Positions 1 to 7,027 of a stretch of 10,705 nucleotides of DNA are shown in pieces (the first letter of the stretch is position 1; each line of letters opens with the position of its first letter). The stretch spans positions 1-10,705 of the forward strand of contig CALNBE010000077.1 of assembly GCA_937874455.1 (NCBI GenBank), read 5' to 3'. A program made the translations under genes and the position numbers. The notes under the pieces were generated by a model, which was not told the origin of the DNA, made no database searches, and saw nothing but the letters and a program-made list of their open reading frames with translations. The DNA is from an uncultured Opitutia bacterium (lineage in GTDB: Bacteria; Verrucomicrobiota; Verrucomicrobiia; Opitutales; UBA953).

Positions 1-164
1 CTTCACCCACCTGCGGCATGGGACCCGCCATCGCCGAATCAGTGAAGGAGAGAATTTCCGCCCTGCCCGAAATCGGCGCGGTCGAACTCGCCCTGGTCTG
101 GGAACCGGTTTGGACGCCCGACATGATTTCCTCCGACGGACGCAAAGAGCTTGGTCTCGAATAA
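1..164 (+). CDS. DUF59/MIP18-family Fe-S assembly factor (PaaD/SufT-like), 3' end only
   Basis: The open frame begins outside the window; its last 53 full codons (from base 3) end at the TAA at 162-164. The visible tail has a PTCGMG segment followed by AIAESVKERI, then a hydrophobic strand and EPVWTPDMIS. This is the usual C-terminal pattern of the DUF59 (MIP18, PaaD, SufT-like) family, whose conserved cysteine lies in the CGMG-type motif. Family members help insert or mature Fe-S clusters in the cytoplasm. The stop codon overlaps the start of the downstream radical SAM gene by 14 bases, so the two are probably co-transcribed and translationally coupled. That neighbour itself needs a [4Fe-4S] cluster, which fits. 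Family assignment is fairly firm; the precise role (SufT, PaaD or general carrier) cannot be told from this fragment. Confidence 0.8.
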   Translation, partial: SPTCGMGPAIAESVKERISALPEIGAVELALVWEPVWTPDMISSDGRKELGLE

Positions 165-1305
165 TCCATCCACTGTCGTTTCGCCGCTCGGACTCTACTG
201 CCACGTGCCGTTTTGCGCCAGCACGTGCGATTTCTGCGCTTTCTATCAGGAAAAACCCCGGCGCGGCGACATCGACCGCTACCTGTCCGCGATCGAGCAC
301 GAGCTGGCTTTGCTCCCGCCGGACCGTCCCGCCGACACTTTTTTCTGGGGCGGTGGCACGCCGGGCCTGCTGCCCGCCGAGGATTTGCTGCGGCTCGGAG
401 AAAATTTCCTCCGCGCCAACACCCGTCCTCCTGAGGAATGGACGGTCGAAATGGCACCCTCCGCCGTCAAACCCGCCAAGCTGGCCGCACTCCGCCAACT
501 GGGCGTGACGCGCATTTCCATGGGCGTCCAAAGTTTTGACTCGGCCACGCTCGAAGCGCTGGGCCGCCAGCACTCGCCCCGGCAAATTTACCAGGCTTGG
601 GAGGCGATTTGCGCCGCCGGTTTCCCCGACACTTCGCTGGACTTGATTTTCGCCGTGCCGGGACAAGACGAGCAACGCTGGGAGGCCGATCTGGCCGAGG
701 CCGTGCGGCTCGGACCACAGCACATTTCCACCTACTGCCTGACTTTCGAGGAGGACACCGCCCTCTTCGTGAAACTTTCCAAAGGAAAAGTCGCCGTCGA
801 TCCCGAGCGCGACGCCGCGCTCTACCGCCGCACCTGGCGGTTTCTCGAAGACCACGGATTTCCCCAATACGAGATTTCCAATTTCGCCCGGCCCAGCCAT
901 GCCTGCCGCCACAACTGCCACACTTGGCGCATGGCGGAATGGCTCGGCTACGGGCCCGCCGCCGCCTCGCAATGGCACCGCCGCCGCTTCCAAAATCCCG
1001 CCAGTCTCGACCGCTGGGCCAAAAGCATCGCGGAGGAAAAACTGGCGCACGAGCAGATCGTCGCACTCTCCCCGGAAATGCTCTTCGCCGACGCGCTGGT
1101 CTTCGGGCTGCGGATGAACGAGGGGGTTGATCTGGAGGAAAACTCCCGGCGCTTCGCCGTCCCCGTTTCCTCCGCGCTCCGACGGCTCGGCGAAAATCTC
1201 CACGCAGAGGAATTGCTCCACCGCGACGGTTCCCGCTGGCAGCTCACGCTCGAAGGCCGGCTCCGCGCCGACGCCATCGGCAGCGCGATCTTGGAAACGG
1301 TCTAA
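151..1305 (+). CDS. hemW: HemW-type radical SAM protein (heme chaperone; coproporphyrinogen III oxidase-like)
   Basis: 384 residues, close to the usual 370-390 of HemW. The radical SAM motif is C22-x3-C26-x2-C29 followed by A-F. HemN has a fourth cysteine at that last position, so this favours HemW. GGGTP (67-71) is the SAM-binding glycine motif, GVQSFD (125-130) follows, and YEISNFARP (240-248) precedes the family's HNxxYW region, which reads HNCHTW (254-259) here: the Tyr is Thr. HemW binds a [4Fe-4S] cluster and SAM and is thought to deliver heme to respiratory enzymes; it is often mis-annotated as coproporphyrinogen oxidase. The start is TTG at 151, inside the end of the DUF59 gene. No ATG or GTG lies nearer the conserved N-terminus, and only a weak purine run (AAAGAG, 144-149) precedes it. 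A bidirectional terminator follows. Confidence 0.9.
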   Translation: MVSNNPSTVVSPLGLYCHVPFCASTCDFCAFYQEKPRRGDIDRYLSAIEHELALLPPDRPADTFFWGGGTPGLLPAEDLLRLGENFLRANTRPPEEWTVEMAPSAVKPAKLAALRQLGVTRISMGVQSFDSATLEALGRQHSPRQIYQAWEAICAAGFPDTSLDLIFAVPGQDEQRWEADLAEAVRLGPQHISTYCLTFEEDTALFVKLSKGKVAVDPERDAALYRRTWRFLEDHGFPQYEISNFARPSHACRHNCHTWRMAEWLGYGPAAASQWHRRRFQNPASLDRWAKSIAEEKLAHEQIVALSPEMLFADALVFGLRMNEGVDLEENSRRFAVPVSSALRRLGENLHAEELLHRDGSRWQLTLEGRLRADAIGSAILETV

Positions 1306-1377
1306 GCGTCGGCCCGACCTGCAACCCATTTTCCTGTCCGCGTATTTCCGAAAAATCTCAGGCGAGACAAAGGCACA

Positions 1378-1411
1378 AAAACCCGGACATCCTTGCAGAC
1401 GTCCGGGTTTT
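1378..1411. terminator. Bidirectional rho-independent terminator
   Basis: A perfect 11-bp inverted repeat (arms 1378-1388 and 1401-1411, sequence AAAACCCGGAC and its complement) encloses a 12-base loop. The arms themselves supply an A run on the left and a T run on the right, so the transcript from either strand ends in a GC stem followed by U residues. It sits between hemW (+) and the minus-strand gene ending at 1441 and can serve both. The hairpin is seen directly; termination is inferred. Confidence 0.88.
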
Positions 1412-1440
1412 GCACGGAGAGAAAATTCCCATTGCCCGCC

Positions 1441-3228
1441 TCAACCGACAATCTCGTCGATCATTACGATGTCCGGCTCAAAGGTCACTTCCAGACGATA
1501 CGGCTGCCCGGGACGGAGCACCAACGTGTGGTCGCGCACCAAAGTCTGGTAGTAGTGAACCTTGCCGTAGTAGGTACGATGGTTCGGATCCTCGGAGACC
1601 ACTTCTGTCTCCGCCCAGCCGGCTTGAAAATCGTCCTTGATCACCGCACAACGCAGGCTTTCCGCGCCCAGAGTAAACGAGGTGCCGAGGCGGTATCGGT
1701 GGTGCGGCGCGGCGATGGGCAGAATGTAGCGGAACTTGGTCATCTGCACCTCCTGCTTCACTTGGAAGAGGAACTTGCTGGTGATTTTTCCTCCGCTAAA
1801 CTCCCACTCCACCTTGCAGCTGCCGAGGCCGTTGACGATGGTCTCTTCGCTGGTGATCAGTTCCGGCTGTTCGTAGCGGAAGTAAAAACTGTTCTTCAAG
1901 CCCAGCCCGGTGGTGATGTTTTTCCCGTAGAAAGACGGGATGAACTGCTGGTCGTTGATGGTCAGTTCGGGGAGAAAAACCGGCAGATAAACATTGGCCG
2001 GCCAGTCGAAAACACCCGGCATGTGCGGGAAGGCCAGCGAGTCGCTCTTCTTGTTGGTGCCGCCGGAAACCACTGGCAGTTGCACGTGCAGCCCGGTGTT
2101 CGGGTCTTGGTAAATGCACAGCCCCTGCTCTTTGCGGTTGCCCTTGTCGAAAAGCACGTAGCGGCAGGAGGGCCGCTGCAAGACTTGCGTCCGACCTTCC
2201 AAGTCGCCGCCGATGGTCTTGGCCAGACGCGACCACTGGCAAAGGTAGCGCGCCGCATCAAAGTTCGCCATCCGGGTGGTGTGGTGCGGGATAGTATCGC
2301 GCTCCGCATCCCGAATCACCAAGAAGCCGTGCTCCTGGTCAAGATAAGTGACGAAGAAAAATTGGAACAGGCGGCGGACAATGTCCTTGTATTGCGGCAG
2401 CTTGTCCGGGGCAATCCAGCCGTCGCGCATCGCCTGCAGAATCAGGCTGATCGCATGCATCTGCCCGTAGGCACCGATGCCGCGGCCATAGCACCAGCCC
2501 AAACCGTCCTGCCGGACGATGTCCGGCAGCAGCTTCAAATATTTCTCCGCATAAGTGCGCAGGCTGGGCAGCTTGCGGTCGCGCAGATGGATGTTCGCGT
2601 GCAACTGGAGCGAGGAGCGGATGAACACGAACTGCATGATCCCGTAGAGATCATAGGCTCCACCCAGTGCTTCCGGGCGCTCCGCCGACTTCGGACAGTC
2701 GTCGCAAAACTGCCCGGCGGAATTCGATTTGATGCGCTCGATGAAGCGCTCCACCAAGCTGCCGGTTTCGTCCTTCTTCGACAGGCCGAGGGAAAAACGG
2801 GTTACAGCCTTGGCGATGTTGAAAGCCTGAAAATGGTTGTCGTAGTCGCTGCGGTGCAGCAGGCGCTTGTCGATGAGCGCACGGGTGTCCTCGTCCAGCC
2901 GGTTCCACACAATGTTGCGTTCCTTCGACGGGCCGAAGGCCAGCAAGCCGAGCGAAGAATAGGCCAGGCCGTTTTCGGACTCGGTGTCCTGATTGACCTG
3001 GGCGCTGATGCACCGGGTCACGATGTCCACGATATCCACCCGGTTGAGCAGGGTGTCGCCGGTGGCGCGATAGTATTCGCCGAAGGCGAGCGCGGCGTGA
3101 CCCGGTTCGTCGGCGCGGCTGTTTTCACCCGAAACAGGTGCGATGCTTCCGTCTGCGTTAATGGACTCCAGGTTCTGCCCCAGGATGGATCGTGCCATGT
3201 CCAGGCACTGTGCTGCGAAATTCTGCAT
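1441..3228 (-). CDS. Uncharacterised 595-residue protein, possible alpha/alpha-toroid plus beta-sandwich
   Basis: I do not recognise the family with certainty. The N-terminal half (about 1-345) looks helical. It contains DGSIAPVSGENSRADEPGHA (26-45), a CDDC pair (175-178), and a Gly/aromatic-rich stretch DGLGWCYGRGIGAYGQ (241-256) followed by more helix. From about 350 to the end it appears beta-rich, with many short alternating hydrophobic strands. This order recalls polysaccharide lyases, heparinase-like proteins and DUF2264-type proteins (alpha/alpha barrel then beta sandwich), but that is only an analogy. There is no signal peptide or membrane segment, so it is probably cytoplasmic. ATG at 3228 lies 42 bp after the rho stop with no terminator between, so co-transcription with rho is likely. 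Composition is that of a real protein, unlike the opposite strand. Gene call firm; function unknown. Confidence 0.88.
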   Translation of the reverse strand: MQNFAAQCLDMARSILGQNLESINADGSIAPVSGENSRADEPGHAALAFGEYYRATGDTLLNRVDIVDIVTRCISAQVNQDTESENGLAYSSLGLLAFGPSKERNIVWNRLDEDTRALIDKRLLHRSDYDNHFQAFNIAKAVTRFSLGLSKKDETGSLVERFIERIKSNSAGQFCDDCPKSAERPEALGGAYDLYGIMQFVFIRSSLQLHANIHLRDRKLPSLRTYAEKYLKLLPDIVRQDGLGWCYGRGIGAYGQMHAISLILQAMRDGWIAPDKLPQYKDIVRRLFQFFFVTYLDQEHGFLVIRDAERDTIPHHTTRMANFDAARYLCQWSRLAKTIGGDLEGRTQVLQRPSCRYVLFDKGNRKEQGLCIYQDPNTGLHVQLPVVSGGTNKKSDSLAFPHMPGVFDWPANVYLPVFLPELTINDQQFIPSFYGKNITTGLGLKNSFYFRYEQPELITSEETIVNGLGSCKVEWEFSGGKITSKFLFQVKQEVQMTKFRYILPIAAPHHRYRLGTSFTLGAESLRCAVIKDDFQAGWAETEVVSEDPNHRTYYGKVHYYQTLVRDHTLVLRPGQPYRLEVTFEPDIVMIDEIVG

Positions 3229-3270
3229 ACTCGAAGGAATGTGGTTTGATGCAAGGGCTCTCCAACGCTG

Positions 3271-4449
3271 TCAACTGCGAATCAGCCGAATGAACTCCGC
3301 GTTGTTTTTGGTTTTGGAAAGCCGCTCGATCATGGCCTCCGCGACGTCCTCGATTTTCCCTCCGACCATCGCGCGACGCAGGAAAGAGGCGGCATCGAGG
3401 GAATCGGGCGGGAGGATCAGCTCCTCCTTGCGCGTGCCCGAGGCAGCGAGATTGAAGGCGGGCCAGATGCGCAGCTCGGCCACCTTGCGGTCCAGCACCA
3501 TCTCCATGTTGCCCGTGCCCTTGAATTCCTCGAAGATCAAGTCGTCCATCCGGCTGCCGGTCTGCACCAGCGCCGAGGCGACAATCGTCAGGCTGCCGCC
3601 CTCCTCGGTATTGCGGGCGGAGGAAAATATCTGCCGGGGCTTTTCCAGCGCCCGGGAGTCGAGGCCGCCCGTCATGGTTTTCCCTGAGCCGCTTTTGGCG
3701 TTGTTGTAGGCGCGGGTCAGGCGGGTGAGCGAGTCGATCAGCAACACCACTTGCTTCCCGGTCTCGACCAAGCGGCGGGCGCGTTCGATGCAAATTTCCG
3801 CCACTCGGACATGGTTGTGCACGTCCTCGTCGTTCGACGAGGCATAAAGTTCGGCCTCCGGCAGTTCACGGCGGAAATCCGTCACTTCCTCCGGGCGTTC
3901 GTCCACCAGCAACACCATCACTTTGCACTCGGGATGGTTTTCAAAAATCCCTTGGGCAATGTCCTTGAGCAGTGTGGTTTTTCCGGTGCGCGGCGGGGCG
4001 ACGATCACGCCGCGGGTGCCCTTCCCGATCGGGCAAAACAAATCGATCACCCGGTTGGTCAGCCGTTCGTCCTTGGTTTCCAGCCTTAACTGCTCGTCCG
4101 GCGCGATGCTGGTCAGTTGTTGGAACGCGTACCGCCGGAGTCGGGCCTCGGGTTCCATGCCGTCGATGGTTTCCACCGTTTTCAGCTTCGGATTGGGGAA
4201 ACGCGGATCGCTTTGCGCCGCGCCGACGATGAAACTGCCGCGTTTCAATTTATAGCGTTTCACCAGATCCCGCGGCACAAACGTGTCCGAGGGGCGGCTT
4301 TTCCCGCCGCGCGCCGGGTCGAGCAGCGTGCCGTTGTCCCGCTTGTCCGGTTCAAAAATGCCCTGCACTGTGATGGTCTCGGGACCGCTTTTCGGGGCCG
4401 GGGAAGCGGATGCCGCTTCGCCGACGGTTTTTTCCTCGGGTTCGCTCAT
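3271..4449 (-). CDS. rho: Transcription termination factor Rho
   Basis: Rho is the hexameric RNA-dependent ATPase/translocase that ends transcription. With ATG at 4449 it has 392 residues (E. coli Rho has 419); an in-frame TTG at 4464 would add five. Walker A is APPRTGKTTLL (151-161), VDERPEEVTDF (182-192) carries the catalytic Glu, and Walker B is VVLLIDSLTRL (234-244). SGKTMTGG (255-262) opens the Q-loop region, EEFKGTGNME (307-316) is the R-loop, and SGTRKEE (337-343) carries the arginine finger. The N-terminal helical Rho_N domain seems absent: a short Ser/Pro/Ala-rich tail leads straight to the OB-fold RNA-binding domain (about 25-80). There the GFGFLR motif of E. coli Rho is not visible; the aligned stretch reads DNGTLLDP. 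The aromatic of the later DxY/F position is kept (SDTFVP). No clear Shine-Dalgarno precedes either start. The gene downstream is probably in the same operon. Confidence 0.96.
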   Translation of the reverse strand: MSEPEEKTVGEAASASPAPKSGPETITVQGIFEPDKRDNGTLLDPARGGKSRPSDTFVPRDLVKRYKLKRGSFIVGAAQSDPRFPNPKLKTVETIDGMEPEARLRRYAFQQLTSIAPDEQLRLETKDERLTNRVIDLFCPIGKGTRGVIVAPPRTGKTTLLKDIAQGIFENHPECKVMVLLVDERPEEVTDFRRELPEAELYASSNDEDVHNHVRVAEICIERARRLVETGKQVVLLIDSLTRLTRAYNNAKSGSGKTMTGGLDSRALEKPRQIFSSARNTEEGGSLTIVASALVQTGSRMDDLIFEEFKGTGNMEMVLDRKVAELRIWPAFNLAASGTRKEELILPPDSLDAASFLRRAMVGGKIEDVAEAMIERLSKTKNNAEFIRLIRS

Positions 4450-4718
4450 GCGATTAAAAAACAAGTTGGTGGCGAGTTTCCGTCCGGAACAAAGATTGTT
4501 GGCGAAAGACAGGCCGGAAAGGTGTCGTGGGATGAAAGAACGCTGTGGCGGAATCCATGGCCCTGAACTTGGCCGATATCCTATTCACGCGACAGGCCGC
4601 ACAATCAACGAATCCCATCGCTAAACAGCGCGTTCCTTCGCGCAAGCCCAAAATAAAAGGAGCCCTTCCCCAAGCCCGGACTGGACTTTTCCCCCGCCGC
4701 GGCACTTTTTTCTTCCGC
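4450..4718. other. Divergent intergenic region between rho and rlmJ
   Basis: This non-coding stretch of about 270 bp must hold the promoters for rho (leftward) and rlmJ (rightward). I found no convincing -35/-10 pair for either. An AAGGAG run near 4657-4662 would be a good ribosome site, but no start codon follows at a useful distance. The rlmJ frame stays open back to an ATG at 4545, but the extra residues are unlike anything at the N-terminus of RlmJ and look like non-coding DNA read through. The 15 bases before the rho ATG are T-rich (TTTTTTAAT). Confidence 0.4.
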
Positions 4719-5606
4719 GTGAATTACCGCCACCAGTTTCACGCCGGCAACTTTGCCGATGTCGCCAAGCACACGCTGTTCCTCCAGTTGCTGCAAGCGA
4801 TGCAGCGCAAGGAAAAGGGGTTCCTTTGCCTCGACACCCACGCGGGACGCGGCGGCTACGCCCTCGCGCCGGATGCACCCGCGAACTCCGGGACCCGGAC
4901 GCCCGAGCACCGCGACGGCATTGGCCGCCTACTCGCCCTTCCTTCCGAAAATTCCGCCGCGTTCCCACCCGCGCTGCGCGATTACCTGGAGCTGGTCCGC
5001 CGGTTCAACGCCGGGGCTGTCGGCGGAAAAATTTCCTCCGCGCCGCAACTCTACCCCGGCTCGCCGCAAATCGCCCGGATGCTGCTGCGCTCGCAGGACC
5101 GGCTGGCGCTTTGCGAAAAACACCCGGAGGAACACACCGCGCTGCGCGAAAATTTCCTCCGCGCCAAACGCGTCACCATCCAGTGCCTCGACGGTTACAC
5201 GGGCATCCGCGCCCTGCTCCCGCCACCGGAAAAACGCGCCCTGGTGTTGATCGATCCGCCCTTCGAGAGTCAGGACGAATTCGCGCAAATCCACGCCGCG
5301 CTCCAGGAGGGTTTGCGCCGCATGCCGGGAGCGACTTTCGCCGTCTGGTATCCGATGACTGATCGGGTCGCCGCCGAGGCGTTTTTCGCCCGGATCGAAA
5401 ACACCGACTTTCCTCCGACCCTCGCCGCCGAAATTTCCGTCGCCGGCGACGACGCCACTTCCCTGCGCGGCAGCGGGCTGGCCGTGGTCAACCCGCCTTG
5501 GCAGATCGCGGAGGAAATGCGCGCCGTGCTGGAGGCGCTCGTCCCGCTCCTGGCCCAGGGGCCGGACGCCGCCGCCGGGGTGCGCTGGATCGTCCCCGAG
5601 CGCTGA
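4719..5606 (+). CDS. rlmJ: 23S rRNA (adenine-2030-N6)-methyltransferase RlmJ
   Basis: RlmJ methylates N6 of A2030 in 23S rRNA using SAM, in the cytoplasm. From GTG at 4719 the protein has 295 residues (E. coli 280) and begins NYRHQFHAGNFADVAKH, matching the family N-terminus (YRHxFHAGNxADVxKH). That match decides the start: the frame is open upstream to 4545, but the extra 58 residues have no counterpart. Other landmarks are LDTHAGRGGY (38-47, SAM-binding), YPGSP (112-116), the catalytic motif DPPF (179-182, usually DPPY), WYP (210-212), NPPW (258-261) and a terminal WIVPE. No Shine-Dalgarno is visible just before the GTG. It appears to be a single-gene unit, converging on kbl. ENFLRA (144-149) is encoded by the same bases as in hemW (see findings). 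Confidence 0.94.
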   Translation: MNYRHQFHAGNFADVAKHTLFLQLLQAMQRKEKGFLCLDTHAGRGGYALAPDAPANSGTRTPEHRDGIGRLLALPSENSAAFPPALRDYLELVRRFNAGAVGGKISSAPQLYPGSPQIARMLLRSQDRLALCEKHPEEHTALRENFLRAKRVTIQCLDGYTGIRALLPPPEKRALVLIDPPFESQDEFAQIHAALQEGLRRMPGATFAVWYPMTDRVAAEAFFARIENTDFPPTLAAEISVAGDDATSLRGSGLAVVNPPWQIAEEMRAVLEALVPLLAQGPDAAAGVRWIVPER

Positions 5607-5634
5607 GGCGGCGCAAAGGAAATTTTTCCCCAAC

Positions 5635-5662
5635 AAAAAAAGCGCGAGGATTTTCCCCGCGC
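5635..5662 (-). terminator. Rho-independent terminator for kbl
   Basis: Read leftward, a 9-bp stem with one G-U pair (arms 5654-5662 and 5642-5650) closes a 3-base loop and is followed by seven U residues (A run 5635-5641 on the plus strand). It lies 41 bp beyond the kbl stop. On the plus strand the G-U becomes an A-C mismatch and the T run is shorter, so it should work less well for rlmJ. Confidence 0.85.
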
Positions 5663-5679
5663 CTTTTGCATGTTTCCCA

Positions 5680-5694
5680 GAGGAAAATTTCCTC
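5680..5694. repeat. 15-bp palindrome after kbl
   Basis: GAGGAAA and TTTCCTC flank a single central A, giving a 15-bp perfect dyad with no room for an RNA loop. It lies between the kbl stop and its terminator and contains one of the recurring TTTCCTCCG words (5688-5696). It may be a chance product of that word or a protein-binding site; nothing shows which. Confidence 0.35.
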
Positions 5695-5703
5695 CGCCCT
5701 CGC

Positions 5704-6897
5704 TTAAGCACCCACCGCCTTTTTCGCCTTGGCGAAGGCGTCCAGCGCCTGATCCAAATCTTCCCTGGTGTGCGCCGCACTCAGCTGGGTGCGGATGCGG
5801 GCCTGCCCCTTCGGCACCACCGGATAGAAAAATCCGACCGCGTAAACACCGTTGTCCAGCAACGCGGAGGCAAACTTTTGCGCCAGCACCGCGTCGCCCA
5901 GCATCACCGGGACAATCGGGTGCTCACCCGGCTGCAGCGTGAAGCCCAGCTCGGTCAGCCCCTTCCGCCAGTAAGCGGCGTTCGCCATCACCTGGTCGCG
6001 CAGGCTGGTGTCTTTTTTCAACAGACGCAGCACCGCCAGCGTCGCGGCGCAAATGGTTGGCGCAAGGGAATTGGAGAACAGATAGGGGCGGCTGTGCTGG
6101 CGGAGCAATTCGATGAATTCCTTCCGCCCGGAAGTGTAGCCGCCGCTCGCGCCGCCCAGCGCCTTGCCCAGCGTGCCGGTGATGATGTCGATGCGCCCGA
6201 TGGTGCCGGTGTGCTCATGCGTGCCGCGTCCGTGCGCGCCCAGAAAGCCGACCGAGTGCGAATCGTCCACCATCAGCAGGGCGTCGTGCCTGTCCGCCAC
6301 GTCGGCGATTTCCTTCAAAGGCGCGATGAAGCCGTCCATCGAAAACACGCCGTCGGTCGCGATCATTTTTTGCTTTGCTCCGGCGGCGTCCGCCTCGGCC
6401 AGTTTTGCCTCCAAATCGGCGATGTCCGCGTTGGCGTAGCGAAAACGCTTCGCCTTGCACAAGCGCACGCCGTCGATGATCGAGGCATGGTTCAGCGCAT
6501 CGGAAATGATCGCGTCATCCGGCCCCAGCAGCGGCTCAAACAGCCCGCCGTTGGCGTCAAAACAGGACGAGTAAAGAATCGTGTCCTCGGTGCCGAGAAA
6601 CTCGGTGAGTTCCTCCTCCAGTTGTTTGTGCAGGGTCTGGGTGCCGCAAATGAAGCGCACGCTGGCCATGCCAAAGCCCCACTTTTCCAGCGCCGCCGCT
6701 GCGGCCGCCTTGACCTCGGGATGGTCGGCCAGTCCGAGGTAATTGTTGGCGCACATGTTGATCACCATGCGGCCATCCTTGAGCACTACCCGGCTGCCCT
6801 GGGCTCCCGCAATGAAGCGCTCCTGCTTAAAAAGTCCGGCAGCTTCGATTTCGCGCAGACGGTTTTGGTAGGTTTCCTTGGTTTTCGATGAATACAT
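5704..6897 (-). CDS. kbl: Glycine C-acetyltransferase (2-amino-3-ketobutyrate CoA ligase)
   Basis: 397 residues against 398 in E. coli Kbl. It is a PLP-dependent alpha-oxoamine synthase that cleaves 2-amino-3-oxobutyrate with CoA to glycine and acetyl-CoA, the second step of threonine breakdown. The PLP lysine is K245 in TGTLGKALGGASGGY. DDSHSVGFLGAHGRGT (211-226) holds the cofactor aspartate and histidine, and CANNYLGLADHP (49-60) and GMASVRFICGTQ (76-87) are family signatures. The related enzymes KAS/BioF and ALAS share the fold, but the N-terminus and the RFICGTQ..H segment match Kbl best. The usual partner, threonine dehydrogenase (tdh), is not adjacent: upstream is divergent kdsA, downstream is the terminator. 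ATG at 6897 has no Shine-Dalgarno; a TATAGA hexamer sits exactly 6 nt before it. Confidence 0.95.
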   Translation of the reverse strand: MYSSKTKETYQNRLREIEAAGLFKQERFIAGAQGSRVVLKDGRMVINMCANNYLGLADHPEVKAAAAAALEKWGFGMASVRFICGTQTLHKQLEEELTEFLGTEDTILYSSCFDANGGLFEPLLGPDDAIISDALNHASIIDGVRLCKAKRFRYANADIADLEAKLAEADAAGAKQKMIATDGVFSMDGFIAPLKEIADVADRHDALLMVDDSHSVGFLGAHGRGTHEHTGTIGRIDIITGTLGKALGGASGGYTSGRKEFIELLRQHSRPYLFSNSLAPTICAATLAVLRLLKKDTSLRDQVMANAAYWRKGLTELGFTLQPGEHPIVPVMLGDAVLAQKFASALLDNGVYAVGFFYPVVPKGQARIRTQLSAAHTREDLDQALDAFAKAKKAVGA

Positions 6898-6903
6898 AAC
6901 TGT

Positions 6904-6909
6904 TCTATA
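6904..6909 (-). promoter_or_regulatory. Candidate -10 element of kbl (leaderless arrangement)
   Basis: Reading leftward, TATAGA occupies -12 to -7 relative to the kbl ATG, which would place the transcription start at or next to the A of the ATG. No ribosome site is visible. There is no clear -35 match. Weak on its own; see the finding on -10-like hexamers close to start codons. Confidence 0.3.
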
Positions 6910-6961
6910 AAAGTTAGGACGGGATGGTCCTGCTGTACGCTTTTTTGTTCCGCTAAACCAG

Positions 6962-6995
6962 CAGTTTTAAAGCCATTCTTTGTAAAACTGGCTTT
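6962..6995. repeat. Two interleaved inverted repeats in the kbl-kdsA intergenic region
   Basis: Repeat A: CAGTTTTA (6962-6969) and its complement (6983-6990), 8 bp with a 13-base spacer. Repeat B: AAAGCCA (6969-6975) and its complement (6989-6995), 7 bp with a 13-base spacer. The arms alternate A-B-A-B and overlap by one or two bases, so only one RNA hairpin can form fully at a time. The element lies 33 bp before kdsA and could be a regulator binding site shared with divergent kbl, or alternative leader structures. Function is not shown by the sequence. Confidence 0.45.
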
Positions 6996-7027
6996 CCCTT
7001 CCTGTTTTCCTCCGCCTAAATCCCGCC

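Noticed and set aside
1393..3249. A 618-codon open frame on the plus strand opposite the unknown gene
   Set aside because: It is the complement of a frame that encodes a protein-like sequence with normal composition. The plus-strand translation is rich in Val, Gln, Arg and Ala with no recognisable motif, and it reads straight across the terminator arm. Long antisense frames are common in GC-rich DNA.
4450..4464. TTG start adding MFFNR to Rho
   Set aside because: An ATG lies five codons on and gives the natural start MSEPEEK; neither has a ribosome site that would favour the TTG. It cannot be fully excluded.
4545..4718. N-terminal extension of RlmJ from ATG 4545
   Set aside because: The family N-terminus begins at the residue after GTG 4719 (NYRHQFHAGN). 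The extra residues are basic and unstructured and match nothing in RlmJ.
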